64,000 nt of DNA from Streptomyces sp. NBC_00289. Its GTDB lineage: Bacteria > Actinomycetota > Actinomycetes > Streptomycetales > Streptomycetaceae. Under the pieces are notes generated by a model. That model saw only the letters and a list, made by a program, of their open reading frames with translations. It was not told where the DNA came from and searched no databases. The position numbers were made by a program, and so were the translations under genes. Shown in pieces: positions 30,201 through 37,921 of this stretch; the first letter of the stretch is position 1; every line of letters starts with the position of its first letter. The stretch is taken from positions 7,998,001 to 8,062,000 of the forward strand of contig NZ_CP108046.1 of NCBI RefSeq assembly GCF_041435115.1. The letters are read 5' to 3'.

Positions 30201-30790
30201 ACGCCGGCGGAGGAGAAGGAGGCGGCGGCGACGCGCTGCACCCGCTCCCAGGCGTCGGCCAGTTCACCGGCGGAGTGGCAGGCGGACATGCCGATGCCGC
30301 CACCGCCGCCGGTCGCCTTGAGCATGACCGGGTAGCCGATCGCGCCCGCCTGCCGAAGGGCCTCGTCCAGGGATGCCAGCAGTCCGGTGCCCGGTGCCAG
30401 GGGAACTCCGGCCGCCTCGGCCGCCGCCCGCGCGGTGTGCTTGGCGCCGAAGAGTTCCAGCTGCCCGGGTGTCGGGCCGACGAACACGATGCCCGCGTCC
30501 TCGCAGCGGCGCGCGAAGGCCGCGTCCTCGGACAGGAAGCCGTAGCCGGGGTGGATCGCGCCGGCGCCCGTGTCCTTGGCCGCCTTCAGGACCAGGTCGG
30601 CGTCGAGGTACGACTCCTTCGCGGGCGCCGGGCCGAGCCGCACCGCCTCGTCGGCGAGCCGGACGTGGGGGGCGGAGCGGTCGGGGTCGGAGTACACGGC
30701 GATCGTGCGCAGGCCCAGTTCGCGGGCGGTGCGGATGATCCGCACGGCTATCTCGCCGCGGTTGGCTGTCAGCAGGGTGTCGAAGGTCAT
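27278..30790 (-). CDS. Biotin-dependent carboxylase of the urea/guanidine carboxylase family
   Basis: 1170 aa. Biotin carboxylase domain (residues 1-450; MLKATGGGGGIGM ATP-grasp loop), a carboxyltransferase of KipA/KipI (AHS1/AHS2) type (about 470-1000; VVSGGTLTTVQDWPGRTGYW), and a biotin carrier domain at the C-terminus with EAMKMES, biotinyl K1132. It adds CO2 to urea or guanidine using ATP. Annotated 'urea carboxylase' by similarity, but partners of the DUF1989 pair have been shown in other bacteria to act mainly on guanidine, so guanidine carboxylase is more likely. ATG 30790 overlaps the previous stop (ATGA). Confidence 0.93.
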   Translation of the reverse strand: MTFDTLLTANRGEIAVRIIRTARELGLRTIAVYSDPDRSAPHVRLADEAVRLGPAPAKESYLDADLVLKAAKDTGAGAIHPGYGFLSEDAAFARRCEDAGIVFVGPTPGQLELFGAKHTARAAAEAAGVPLAPGTGLLASLDEALRQAGAIGYPVMLKATGGGGGIGMSACHSAGELADAWERVQRVAAASFSSAGVFLERLVEHARHVEVQVFGDGEGRVVTFGDRDCSLQRRHQKVLEEAPAPGLPAHVRQQLARSARDLCASVGYRSAGTVEFVYDAAREEAYFLEVNTRLQVEHPVTEEVYGVDLVDWMLRLARGEAGVVREPGRPRGHAVEARLYAEDPSREHRPSAGLLTRVEFPPGVRVDGWVETGTEVTTSYDPMLAKVVAYGSDRAHALERLDEALARTRVDGIETNLGLVRAALTHRDFKNATHSTATLATVADPTPRVEVVSGGTLTTVQDWPGRTGYWQVGVPPCGPMDDLSFRLGNRALGNHEGAPGLECTLKGPALRFTHATTVCVTGAPAPVTVDGTPAAQWEPVTVPAGAVLEIGAPAEHGLRTYLLVAGGLDIPAYLGSASTFTLGRFGGHGGRALRTGDVLHGGSVAEGTPVPAADRPGFAAVWHVAAVEGPHAAPEFFTEQDIHDFYAADWKVHFNSARTGVRLVGPKPRWARSDGGEAGLHPSNIHDTPYSVGAVDYTGDMPVLLGPDGPSLGGFVCPATVTSGERWKLGQLRPGDTVRFVPVDVAGARRPAIVDGGVLARDGDVTYRRSGDDNLLVEFGPMQLDLALRMRVHALMEAVTEASFDGVTDLTPGIRSLQIRTDPSRLPQHELLVAVREIVTALPPTDELVVPSRTVHLPLSWDDPATREAIARYMAGVRDDAPWCPWNIEFIRRVNGLDSVAGVYDTVFDAEYLVLGLGDVYLGAPVATPLDPRHRLVTTKYNPARTWTAENSVGIGGAYLCVYGMEGPGGYQFVGRTTQVWSGWQQRGAFEPGSPWLLRFFDRIRWYPVDADELLELRADITSGRFVPRIEEGTFSLAGHQAFLAENAASIAEFGSRQRTAFAAERDAWEAAGEFTRADAAAAPAAPPAEITVPAGGRLVEAEFAASVWQVNVGPGDAVTAGQPLLALEAMKMESRVHAPVAGVVTEILAKPGDQVEAGTALVVLAPAPN

Positions 30791-31392
30791 GCCGCGGCCG
30801 CCTCGGTGATCGTCATCTCCACCGCCGTCGGCTCGAATCCGTTGCACGGGTTGTTGATCTGGGGGCAGTTGGAGACGAGGACGAGCACGTCCCGCTCGGC
30901 GCGCAGGGTCAGCCGCAGGCCTGGCGCGGAGAGACCGTCGACGATGCCGAGGGTGCCGTCCTTCTCGACCGGCACGTTCATGTACCAGTTGATGTTGGAC
31001 ACGAGGTCGCGCTTGCCGAGACCGTACTTCGCGCCCTCCGCGAGGAAGTTGTCCACGCACGCGTGCTGCGACCAGGTGTGGTGGCCGTAGCGCAGGGTGT
31101 TGGACTCCTTGGAGCAGGCGCCGCCGACCGTGTCGTGCCGGCCCACCTGGTCGTCGGTCACGGTCATCAGCGGGGTGTGCTCGTTGGACATGAGCACGCT
31201 GCCGGTGGTGAGGAAGATGCCACCCTGCGCGTGGATCGTGTCGGGCGCGCTGTAGCGGACCGACGTGTCGTGGGCGTCGTAGACGAGGAAGTCGACGGCC
31301 TGGTTGCCGTGCAGGTCGGTGACGGTGAGCGTCTGTCCGGCGCGGACGACGGCCGACCAGGCGGCCCGGGCGGGAACGACGGACGTGCTCAT
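30787..31392 (-). CDS. DUF1989 protein (urea-amidolyase-associated protein 2), probable carboxyguanidine deiminase subunit
   Basis: 201 aa. DUF1989 fold with conserved stretches NQAVDFLVY, QGGIFLTTGS and NEHTPLMTV, and the Cys-containing GGACSKESN. In other bacteria the paired DUF1989 proteins of carboxylase operons form CgdAB, which deiminates carboxyguanidine to allophanate. Start ATG 31392 overlaps the stop of the first DUF1989 gene; its own stop overlaps the carboxylase start. Which of the two is CgdA or CgdB I leave open. Confidence 0.88.
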   Translation of the reverse strand: MSTSVVPARAAWSAVVRAGQTLTVTDLHGNQAVDFLVYDAHDTSVRYSAPDTIHAQGGIFLTTGSVLMSNEHTPLMTVTDDQVGRHDTVGGACSKESNTLRYGHHTWSQHACVDNFLAEGAKYGLGKRDLVSNINWYMNVPVEKDGTLGIVDGLSAPGLRLTLRAERDVLVLVSNCPQINNPCNGFEPTAVEMTITEAAAA

Positions 31393-32213
31393 GCGAGCCC
31401 CCTCGCGGCGAGAAGTTCGGCGGTGTTGAGGAAGGCGCGGCGGCCCTCGGGGGTGGCCTCCCACAGCGGGTCGCCCGGCCGGGTGGCCTCGGCACGCCAG
31501 GCCAGCACCTCCAGCGGGGTGCTGACGTAGTCCGGGCGGGGGTCCGCGGGGTGTGGCACGTTGGCGAGCAGCACGGTCACGTCCTGCTCGGCGCGGAGGG
31601 TCACGCTGCCGCCGGGGCCCGCCGAGCCGGTGAAGTCGAGGGTGCCGTCGTCGCGTACCTCGACGCCCTGGAAGAAGGAGAGCGACGGTGGCAGGTCGCG
31701 GGCTTCCAGGCCGTTCTTCGCGGCCGCCAGTTTGAACAGCTCGCGGCCGGCGGGGGAGGGGGACTGCGGGGTGCCGTCGCCGTAGCGCGCGGTGTTGCGG
31801 ACGAGCGTGGAGGTGCCGCACAGGGCGTCGTGCCGGCCGGAGGTGTCGCCCACCACCGAGGCGAGGACCCGGCCCTGGTCGGACAGGAGGAGTTTGTCCT
31901 CGCCCAGGTAGGCGTTCCACTGGACCTTCACCGTGTCGGCGACGTTCAGCCGCTCCCAGGGCCGGTCGGCGGCGTACAGCAGCAGGTGGGCGCAGGCGTC
32001 GCCGCGCAGGTCGGTCAGTCGGAGCTCGGTGCCGCGGGCCAGCACCCGGTGTGTGTAGTTGCCGCCCGCGACCGTCTCGGCCCACACCAGGTGGCCCGCC
32101 TCGCAGGGGGGCGCCGGCCAGTTCCCGGCCGGTACGACGGGCATGGCCTCGGTGCGCGTGCCCTGTTGGGCTCGGGCATGGGCGCGGGCTCCGTAAGTGG
32201 TCGCTGTCGCCAT
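31389..32213 (-). CDS. DUF1989 protein (urea-amidolyase-associated protein 1), probable carboxyguanidine deiminase subunit
   Basis: 274 aa; the larger of the two DUF1989 proteins and first gene of the four-gene operon. Conserved segments are GDACAHLLLY, ERLNVADTVKVQWNAYL, CGTSTLVRNTARYG and a C-terminal domain ending in an Ala/Arg-rich helix. ATG 32213 lies 51 nt downstream of the perfect TetR-type palindrome (32265-32288). The predicted product of the operon is ammonia from guanidine, in the cytoplasm. Confidence 0.88.
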   Translation of the reverse strand: MATATTYGARAHARAQQGTRTEAMPVVPAGNWPAPPCEAGHLVWAETVAGGNYTHRVLARGTELRLTDLRGDACAHLLLYAADRPWERLNVADTVKVQWNAYLGEDKLLLSDQGRVLASVVGDTSGRHDALCGTSTLVRNTARYGDGTPQSPSPAGRELFKLAAAKNGLEARDLPPSLSFFQGVEVRDDGTLDFTGSAGPGGSVTLRAEQDVTVLLANVPHPADPRPDYVSTPLEVLAWRAEATRPGDPLWEATPEGRRAFLNTAELLAARGLA

Positions 32214-32264
32214 CGCGGGACCTCCGGCTCCGGGGTGGGTCCGTCTCGGCGAACCCGTCGGTCG

Positions 32265-32288
32265 AATTTCTGTCGCTCGACAGAAATT
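32265..32288. promoter_or_regulatory. Operator of the guanidine/urea operon (perfect palindrome)
   Basis: Arms AATTTCTGTCG (32265-32275) and CGACAGAAATT (32278-32288) are perfect inverted repeats with a 2-bp centre. The AT content is unusual for this genome. It lies between the DUF1989 operon and the divergent TetR gene. The stretch from 32265 to 32290 matches 40595-40620, before the APC permease, at 23 of 26 positions, so one regulator probably serves both. Confidence 0.85.
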
Positions 32289-32408
32289 AGGTGCGGGGCG
32301 GGTCGCCGGCGTTGCCCGCGCGTTGCCGCCCGGTTACCGAGCCCTCACGGGGATCACCCGGAAGTCGGCCCGGGATCACCCGGGACACCGTGTGCGAGGA
32401 TCGAACGC

Positions 32409-33044
32409 ATGGGGACGACAGGTGAACGGCCGGGCCGCCGGGTCGGCAGGCCGCGGGCCGCACAGCGGCCGGACAGCGGTCTGCGGCCGCGCGAGGAACT
32501 GCTCGCGGCCGCCGCGGAGTTGTTCACCACCCGCGGCTACGCGGCCACCACCACCCGGACCGTCGCCGAACGCGCGGGCATGCGGCAGGCGTCGATGTAC
32601 CACTACGTCTCCGGCAAGGAGGAACTGCTCGCCGCGCTCCTGGAGTCCACGGTCACCCCCTCCCTCGCCTACGCCCGCGAACTCCTCGCCGACGACACGG
32701 CCCCGGCTGAGGACCGGCTGTGGGAGCTGTGCCGCACCGACGTCGAGCTGCTGTGCGGCGGACCGCACAACCTGGGTGGCCTCTACCTGCTGCCCGAGGT
32801 GCGGGCCGAGAAGTTCGCCGGCTTCCATGCCGTACGTGCCGAACTCAAGGACGCCTACCGGCAGTTGCTCGCCTCGACGGCTGCGGGGGGCGCGCTGGCC
32901 AAGAGTGAGCTCGACCTGCGTACGGACCTGTTGTTCGGGCTGATCGAGGGCGTCATCCTGGTCCACCGCTCCGATCCGGAGCGGTCGGTGTCGGTGTTCG
33001 CCGAGGCGACGGCGGACGCGGCGCTGCGCATCGCCGGGATCTGA
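32409..33044 (+). CDS. TetR-family transcriptional regulator
   Basis: 211 aa from ATG 32409. N-terminal helix-turn-helix (LLAAAAELFTTRGYAATTTRTVAERAG...SMYHYVSGKEELL, about residues 28-75) and a variable ligand-binding domain. It is divergent from the DUF1989-carboxylase operon, with the 24-bp palindrome between, so it probably represses this operon and the APC permease gene at 40.6 kb. The ligand could be guanidine, urea or a derivative; no residue shows this directly. Confidence 0.9.
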   Translation: MGTTGERPGRRVGRPRAAQRPDSGLRPREELLAAAAELFTTRGYAATTTRTVAERAGMRQASMYHYVSGKEELLAALLESTVTPSLAYARELLADDTAPAEDRLWELCRTDVELLCGGPHNLGGLYLLPEVRAEKFAGFHAVRAELKDAYRQLLASTAAGGALAKSELDLRTDLLFGLIEGVILVHRSDPERSVSVFAEATADAALRIAGI

Positions 33045-33392
33045 GCCGGACCGCCGCCCGGCCCTGTCGCCCCCGGCCCCTGTCACCTGCCCTGGCTCCG
33101 GTCACCCGTCACGGTGAGTGGTTTTCGCATGCCCGTACGCCGTGACGCTGCGTGTGCGAAAGGAACCTGAGCGTGCAAATGGGGCCGAGGGTACTCCTGT
33201 CGCGAGGGTCGATTCAGGTGCTTGCCGAATATGACACGGCCTTGATCCGGTCGGACTAAGCTCGCCCGCAGCGCACCGAGTTGAGGTGTATTCGTGCGCT
33301 TGTTCCCAAACATACCGAAGATCCAGACTGTTCCCTGTCGTACCCCCCCGCAAGGTCCCCGACTCCCAGCCGATTTGTCTCAGAGGGCCCAC
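33045..33392. other. Non-coding gap between the TetR gene and the conservon
   Basis: 348 bp. An imperfect hairpin (TTTCGCA at 33123-33129 with TGCGAAA at 33155-33161) may end the TetR transcript. The AT-richer part (33200-33290) probably holds the conservon promoter, but I see no convincing -35/-10 pair. A possible alternative GTG start for cvnA lies at 33294. Confidence 0.5.
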
Positions 33393-34970
33393 ATGGTGAG
33401 TGTTCAATCCCCTCCGGATCGCCGTGAACTCCCGTACACGCGACTGCTGTTGCTGCCCGCCATAGCGATGGCGGCGGCGACCGGGGCCGCCGCAGCGATG
33501 GTGGCGGGGCCGGCCCGGACGGCCGTCGGCGGGTGCGGCGCCGTCGCCACCCTGCTGGTGCTCGCCACGGCGGCGGCCGCGGTCCGCCGCGGGCGTTCCC
33601 TGCGTGACCGGTACGCCGAGCAGACCCGTCACACCGCGTATCTGGAACGGCGGATCGCCGCCCACGACCAGGACATGCTGCGCTTCGCCAAGGAGATCGC
33701 GCCGGCCGCGCTGAACCGGATGCGCGGTGGAAATTCCCCCGGAGAGGTGATTCGCCACCTCGGCGACCTCGACCCCTCCTACCGCGAACTTCCCCAGGCA
33801 CAGGTGTCGTTGCTGAAGACGGTGCTGGACATCGTCGACCGCGAGGAGTCGATGCGTGACGGCGCGCAGCGCTCCTTCGTCAACATCGCCCGCCGCGTCC
33901 AGGCCATCGTCCACCAGCAGGCCAACGAACTGCGGGAGATGGAGGAGGACCACGGCCGCAACCCCGAGGTCTTCGACGACCTCCTGCGCATCGACCACGG
34001 CACCGCGCTGATCGGCCGCCTCGCCGACTCCATCTCCGTCCTCGGCGGCGGCCGCCCGGGCCGCCAGTGGCCCGAGCCCGTGCCGCTGTTCAGCGTGATG
34101 CGCGGCGCCATGTCCCGCATCCTGGAGTACCGCCGCATCGAGCTGCACTCCATCGCCAAGGTCAACATCCGCGGCACCGCCGTCGAGCCCCTCATCCACG
34201 CCGCGGCCGAACTCCTCGACAACGCCACGCGCTACTCGCCGCCCCAGACCAAGGTGCACGTCACGGCCGTCGAGGTGCAGACCGGTGTCGCCATCGAGAT
34301 CGAGGACGCCGGCGTCAGCCTCAGCGAGGAGGCCCGCGCCCAGGCCGAGGGCATGCTGGAACGCGCCAGAACGGGCGGCGTGGAGGACCTCGGCGAGTCA
34401 CCCCGCCTGGGCCTGGCCGTCGTCGGACGGCTCTGCCAGACGTACAAGATGCAGGTCTCGCTGCGGGCCTCCGCCTACGGCGGTGTCCGCGCCGTCCTCG
34501 TCGTGCCCAGCGACATGATGACCGCCGAGCACGCCTCCGGACTCGCCCACGGCATCGGCGCCACCGCCGCGCCCAAGATCGACCTCGGAGCGCTCGAGGG
34601 ACCCAAGCGCGTGCCCAAGAAGCGCCGCCCCACCAGCCCCCGCATCACCGCGCCGCTCTCCATGGAGGACGACGTCCGCGAGGTCACCGAGTGGACCGCG
34701 GGCGGTCTGCCGCAGCGCCGCAGCCGGGTCAAGACCCCGCTCAGCCAGCGGTTCGCCGAGCAGGCGGCCATCGAGCGGGCCGAACGTGAGGGCAAGCCGA
34801 CCATCTGGTCGACGCCCGCACCCGAACCGGCACCGAAGGACCCCGAACCGGGGCTGTGGGTCGAGGCCTTCATGGACGGGCTCAAGGGCGACCCGGACCC
34901 GACCGCATTCACCCAGCCGACACACGAGCCGGCCCGCATCGAGGCCGACGACGAGAGGGACCTCAAGTGA
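33393..34970 (+). CDS. cvnA: Conservon protein CvnA, histidine-kinase-like membrane sensor
   Basis: 525 aa from ATG 33393 (AGAGGG upstream; an in-frame GTG at 33294 would add 33 residues). Two N-terminal transmembrane segments (about residues 17-43 and 48-68), a helical region, then an HATPase domain with N-box HAAAELLDNATRYSPP and RLGLAVVGRLC. A phospho-acceptor His box is not obvious. The C-terminal 150 residues are disordered, rich in Pro and charged. In S. coelicolor, cvn9 (the rar operon) has this same content with a following P450 and affects aerial growth. CvnA is thought to assemble with CvnB-D like a GPCR-type complex. Confidence 0.9.
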   Translation: MVSVQSPPDRRELPYTRLLLLPAIAMAAATGAAAAMVAGPARTAVGGCGAVATLLVLATAAAAVRRGRSLRDRYAEQTRHTAYLERRIAAHDQDMLRFAKEIAPAALNRMRGGNSPGEVIRHLGDLDPSYRELPQAQVSLLKTVLDIVDREESMRDGAQRSFVNIARRVQAIVHQQANELREMEEDHGRNPEVFDDLLRIDHGTALIGRLADSISVLGGGRPGRQWPEPVPLFSVMRGAMSRILEYRRIELHSIAKVNIRGTAVEPLIHAAAELLDNATRYSPPQTKVHVTAVEVQTGVAIEIEDAGVSLSEEARAQAEGMLERARTGGVEDLGESPRLGLAVVGRLCQTYKMQVSLRASAYGGVRAVLVVPSDMMTAEHASGLAHGIGATAAPKIDLGALEGPKRVPKKRRPTSPRITAPLSMEDDVREVTEWTAGGLPQRRSRVKTPLSQRFAEQAAIERAEREGKPTIWSTPAPEPAPKDPEPGLWVEAFMDGLKGDPDPTAFTQPTHEPARIEADDERDLK

Positions 34971-35374
34971 TCCAGCAACGAGCGAACTTCGACTGGATGC
35001 TGAAGGATCTCGCCGACGGCGTACCCGGCATCGAGATGATCGTGGTGCTCTCCGCCGACGGGCTGCGCATCGCCCGCCACGGCGGCGAACCGGACGCCGC
35101 CGACCGCGTCGCCGCGGCCTGTGCGGGCCTGCAGAGCCTGGCGGGCGCCGTCGCCCAGGAGATCCCGGACAGCGACGGCCGGATGCGCATGGTCATCATC
35201 GAGGTCAACGGCGGCTACTTCTACCTGATGGCCGCGGGCGCCAACGCCTACCTCGCGGTCCTGTCCGACGTGGTCGCCGAACCCGGCCTGATGAGCAACC
35301 GCATGCGCGACCTCGTCGTCCGGATCGGCGCCCACCTCACCAGCCCGCCCCGGCGCAACGGCCAGACCGTATGA
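34967..35374 (+). CDS. cvnB: Conservon protein CvnB, roadblock/LC7 domain
   Basis: 135 aa, GTG 34967 overlapping the cvnA stop (GTGA). Single roadblock/LC7 domain: FDWMLKDLADGVPGIEMIVVLSADGLRIA and the GGYFYLMAAGANAYLAVL strand. Roadblock proteins regulate small GTPases such as MglA; here the partner is CvnD. Overlapping starts and stops throughout the operon suggest stoichiometric synthesis. Confidence 0.95.
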   Translation: MIQQRANFDWMLKDLADGVPGIEMIVVLSADGLRIARHGGEPDAADRVAAACAGLQSLAGAVAQEIPDSDGRMRMVIIEVNGGYFYLMAAGANAYLAVLSDVVAEPGLMSNRMRDLVVRIGAHLTSPPRRNGQTV

Positions 35375-35760
35375 CTCCTCCGCAACGCCGGCGGCGACAC
35401 CCCAAGACCGAACCACCACCCAAACAGGGCGGGAAGGAACCCCAGCGGCTCTACGTGCTCACCGGCGCGGGAGACGAGGGGCAGCGGGCGGAACTCGACC
35501 TGGTCACGTTAATCGTGGCGCGCGCCGACCCCCCGCCCTCCGCCCAGCCCGAGCAGGCGGCGCTGCTCCGGATGTGCACGACCCCCCTGTCCGTGGCCGA
35601 GCTCTCGGCCTATCTCAATCTGCCGTACAGCGTGGTGACCGTCCTGCTCACCGAGCTGCTGACGGCAGAACTGGTCCAGGCGCGCAACCCGATCGTCCGC
35701 CAGGCGCTCCCCGACCGTTCCCTCCTCGAAGCGGTGATGCATGGACTTCAAAAGCTCTGA
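35371..35760 (+). CDS. cvnC: Conservon protein CvnC (DUF742)
   Basis: 129 aa from ATG 35371, overlapping the cvnB stop by 4 nt. Basic, disordered N-terminus (RRRHPKTEPPPK), then RLYVLTGAG and the winged-helix-like LSVAELSAYLNLPYSVVTVLLTELLTAELV of DUF742. DNA binding is possible but unproven. Its end overlaps cvnD by 20 nt. Confidence 0.95.
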   Translation: MTPPQRRRRHPKTEPPPKQGGKEPQRLYVLTGAGDEGQRAELDLVTLIVARADPPPSAQPEQAALLRMCTTPLSVAELSAYLNLPYSVVTVLLTELLTAELVQARNPIVRQALPDRSLLEAVMHGLQKL

Positions 35761-36361
35761 CACCATCACGGGTCCCCGGACCGAGGACCATCTCCCGCAC
35801 ACGGCCCAGGCCGCGGTGAAGATCGTGATCGTGGGCGGCTTCGGGGTCGGCAAGACGACCATGGTCGGCTCGGTCAGCGAGATCAGGCCGCTGACCACCG
35901 AGGAGACCATGACGCAGGCCGGCGTCGGGGTCGACGACAACTACGGCTCCGACTCCAAGACGGCCACCACCGTGGCGATGGACTTCGGCCGGATCAGCAT
36001 CACCGACCAGCTGGTGCTGTACCTCTTCGGCACCCCCGGCCAGGAACGCTTCTGGTTCCTGTGGAACGGCCTGTTCGAGGGCGCGCTGGGCGCGGTCGTC
36101 CTGATCGACACCCGTCGGCTCGAGGTCAGCTTCGACGTCATGGACCGGCTCGAGGAGCGCGGTGTGCCGTTCGTGGTCGCCGTCAACACCTTCCCGGACG
36201 GGCCCCATCACCCCGTCGAGGACCTGCGCACCGCTCTCGACCTGAGTCCGGGCATCCCGATCATCGAGTGCGACGCGCGCCGCCGCGCCTCCAGCCGGGA
36301 CGTCCTGATGACCCTGATGCGCTTCCTGCACTCCCTCGCCATGACGGGCTCGCTCACCTAG
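35741..36361 (+). CDS. cvnD: Conservon protein CvnD, MglA/Ras-like small GTPase
   Basis: 206 aa. P-loop VGGFGVGKTTMVGSVSE (about residues 31-47), switch region with TVAMDFGRIS, G3-type motif LFGTPGQERFWFLWNG and a nucleotide-specificity region VVAVNTFPDG in place of NKxD, a known feature of this family. It should cycle between GDP and GTP under control of CvnA/CvnB. Confidence 0.95.
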   Translation: MDFKSSDTITGPRTEDHLPHTAQAAVKIVIVGGFGVGKTTMVGSVSEIRPLTTEETMTQAGVGVDDNYGSDSKTATTVAMDFGRISITDQLVLYLFGTPGQERFWFLWNGLFEGALGAVVLIDTRRLEVSFDVMDRLEERGVPFVVAVNTFPDGPHHPVEDLRTALDLSPGIPIIECDARRRASSRDVLMTLMRFLHSLAMTGSLT

Positions 36362-36427
36362 CCCGGCTCGGCGACCACTCCCGTCTTCCTTCCCCCCAGA
36401 CCCCGGATCCACTTCGGAGCGACCACT

Positions 36428-37921
36428 GTGACGCCTGAATCCCACTCCCTCACCGGTACGGACCCCACGCCCGGCCCGCCGCCCGGATGCCCCGCCCACG
36501 GCCGCGGCCCCGGGGGGCTGCACCGGCTGTACGGCCCGGACGCGGAGGACCTGGGCTCCCTGTACGAGCAACTGCGCGAGGAGCACGGCCCGGTGGCGCC
36601 CGTGCTGCTCCATGACGACGTGCCGATGTGGCTGGTCCTCGGCCACGCCGAGAACCTGCACATGGTGCGCACGCCCTCGCAGTTCTGCCGGGACAGCCGC
36701 ATCTGGACCCCCCTCCTGGACGGCATGGTCAAGCCCGACCACCCGCTCATGCCGCACATCGCCTGGGAGCCCATCTGCTCCCACACCGAGGGCGACGAGC
36801 ACCTGCGGCTGCGCGGCGCGGTCACCGGCGCCATCTCGACCATCGACCACCGCGGCGCCCGCCGGCACATCAACCGCTACACCCAGCGCCTCGTCAACGA
36901 GTTCTGCGAGGAGGGCGCGGCCGAACTCGTCAGCCAGTTCGCCGAGCACCTGCCGATGGCCGTGCTGTGCGAGATCCTCGGGATGCCCGAGGAGTACAAC
37001 GACCGCATGGTGCAGGCGGCCCGCGACATGCTCCGGGGCACCGAGACGGCCATCGCCAGCCACGCCTACGTCATGGGCGCCCTCCAGCGGCTCGCCGTCC
37101 GCCGCCGGGCCCAGCCCGAGGACGACTTCGCCAGCCACCTCGTCAACCACCCGGCGGGCCTCACCGACGACGAGGTCACCAAGCACCTGTGGGTCGTCCT
37201 CATGGCGGCCTACGAGGCCACCGCCAACCTCATCGCCAACGTGCTGCGTATGGTCCTCACCGACCCGCGCTTCCGTGCCCAGCTCAACGGCGGCCAGATG
37301 ACGGTGCCCGAGGCGGTCGAGCAGTCCCTGTGGGACGAACCGCCGTTCAGCACGGTCTTCGCCTACTTCGCCAAGCAGGACACCGAACTCGGCGGCCGGC
37401 GCATCCGCAAGGGCGACGGGCTGCTCTTCGGCATCGCGCCGGGCAACATCGACCCGCGGGTGCGCCCCGACCTGGCCGCCAACATGCAGGGCAACCGCTC
37501 CCACCTCGCCTTCGGCGGCGGCCCGCACGAGTGCCCCGGTCAGGACATCGGGCGCGCCATCGCCGACACCGGCGTCGACGCCCTGCTGATGCGCCTGCCG
37601 GACGTCGAACTCGACATCGACGAGGACGAGTTGTCCTGGACCGAGTCGCTGGCCTCACGCCACCTGGTGGAGATGCCGGTCCGCTTCGAACCGAAGCCGC
37701 AGCAGGACGTGTTGCAGAAGCCGAGCCACGCTCCCGTGCCGCCCCAGCGCGCCGCCTGGCAGGTCAGCACCCCGCGACCGCAGCCCGTGCAGCCCGCGAC
37801 ACCGGCGCCGGAGCCCGCGCCCCGGCCGGCCCCCGCCCCGCAGCAGACCGTGCCCGCGCCCGAACCGGCCCGCCCGATGGGTGCCTGGCGACGCTTCCTG
37901 CTGTGGTGGCGCGGCTACTGA
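36428..37921 (+). CDS. CYP157-type cytochrome P450 lacking EXXR, conservon-associated
   Basis: 497 aa from GTG 36428. Heme-binding loop FGGGPHECPGQDIGR with ligand C369; I-helix region MAAYEATANLIANVL. The K-helix reads VEQSLWDEPPF (E298-Q-S-L-W302), so the two invariant residues of EXXR are Gln and Trp. The same EQSLW sequence is reported for S. coelicolor CYP157C1, at nearly the same position. A Pro-rich tail of about 75 residues ends in WRRFLLWWRGY, perhaps membrane-associated. It follows cvnD by 66 bp, as RarE in the rar operon. Whether it is a competent monooxygenase is unclear. Its stop overlaps the convergent pseudouridine synthase gene by 7 nt. Confidence 0.92.
   Translation: MTPESHSLTGTDPTPGPPPGCPAHGRGPGGLHRLYGPDAEDLGSLYEQLREEHGPVAPVLLHDDVPMWLVLGHAENLHMVRTPSQFCRDSRIWTPLLDGMVKPDHPLMPHIAWEPICSHTEGDEHLRLRGAVTGAISTIDHRGARRHINRYTQRLVNEFCEEGAAELVSQFAEHLPMAVLCEILGMPEEYNDRMVQAARDMLRGTETAIASHAYVMGALQRLAVRRRAQPEDDFASHLVNHPAGLTDDEVTKHLWVVLMAAYEATANLIANVLRMVLTDPRFRAQLNGGQMTVPEAVEQSLWDEPPFSTVFAYFAKQDTELGGRRIRKGDGLLFGIAPGNIDPRVRPDLAANMQGNRSHLAFGGGPHECPGQDIGRAIADTGVDALLMRLPDVELDIDEDELSWTESLASRHLVEMPVRFEPKPQQDVLQKPSHAPVPPQRAAWQVSTPRPQPVQPATPAPEPAPRPAPAPQQTVPAPEPARPMGAWRRFLLWWRGY

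Noticed and set aside
27989..31090. 1033-codon plus-strand frame opposite the carboxylase
   Set aside because: Val/Gly/Arg/Asp-rich shadow of a well-supported biotin carboxylase gene on the minus strand.
32214..32408. Guanidine riboswitch (ykkC type) before the DUF1989 operon
   Set aside because: The 195-bp gap shows the palindrome and ordinary GC-rich sequence; I do not see the conserved ykkC core motifs. A covariance-model search would be decisive.
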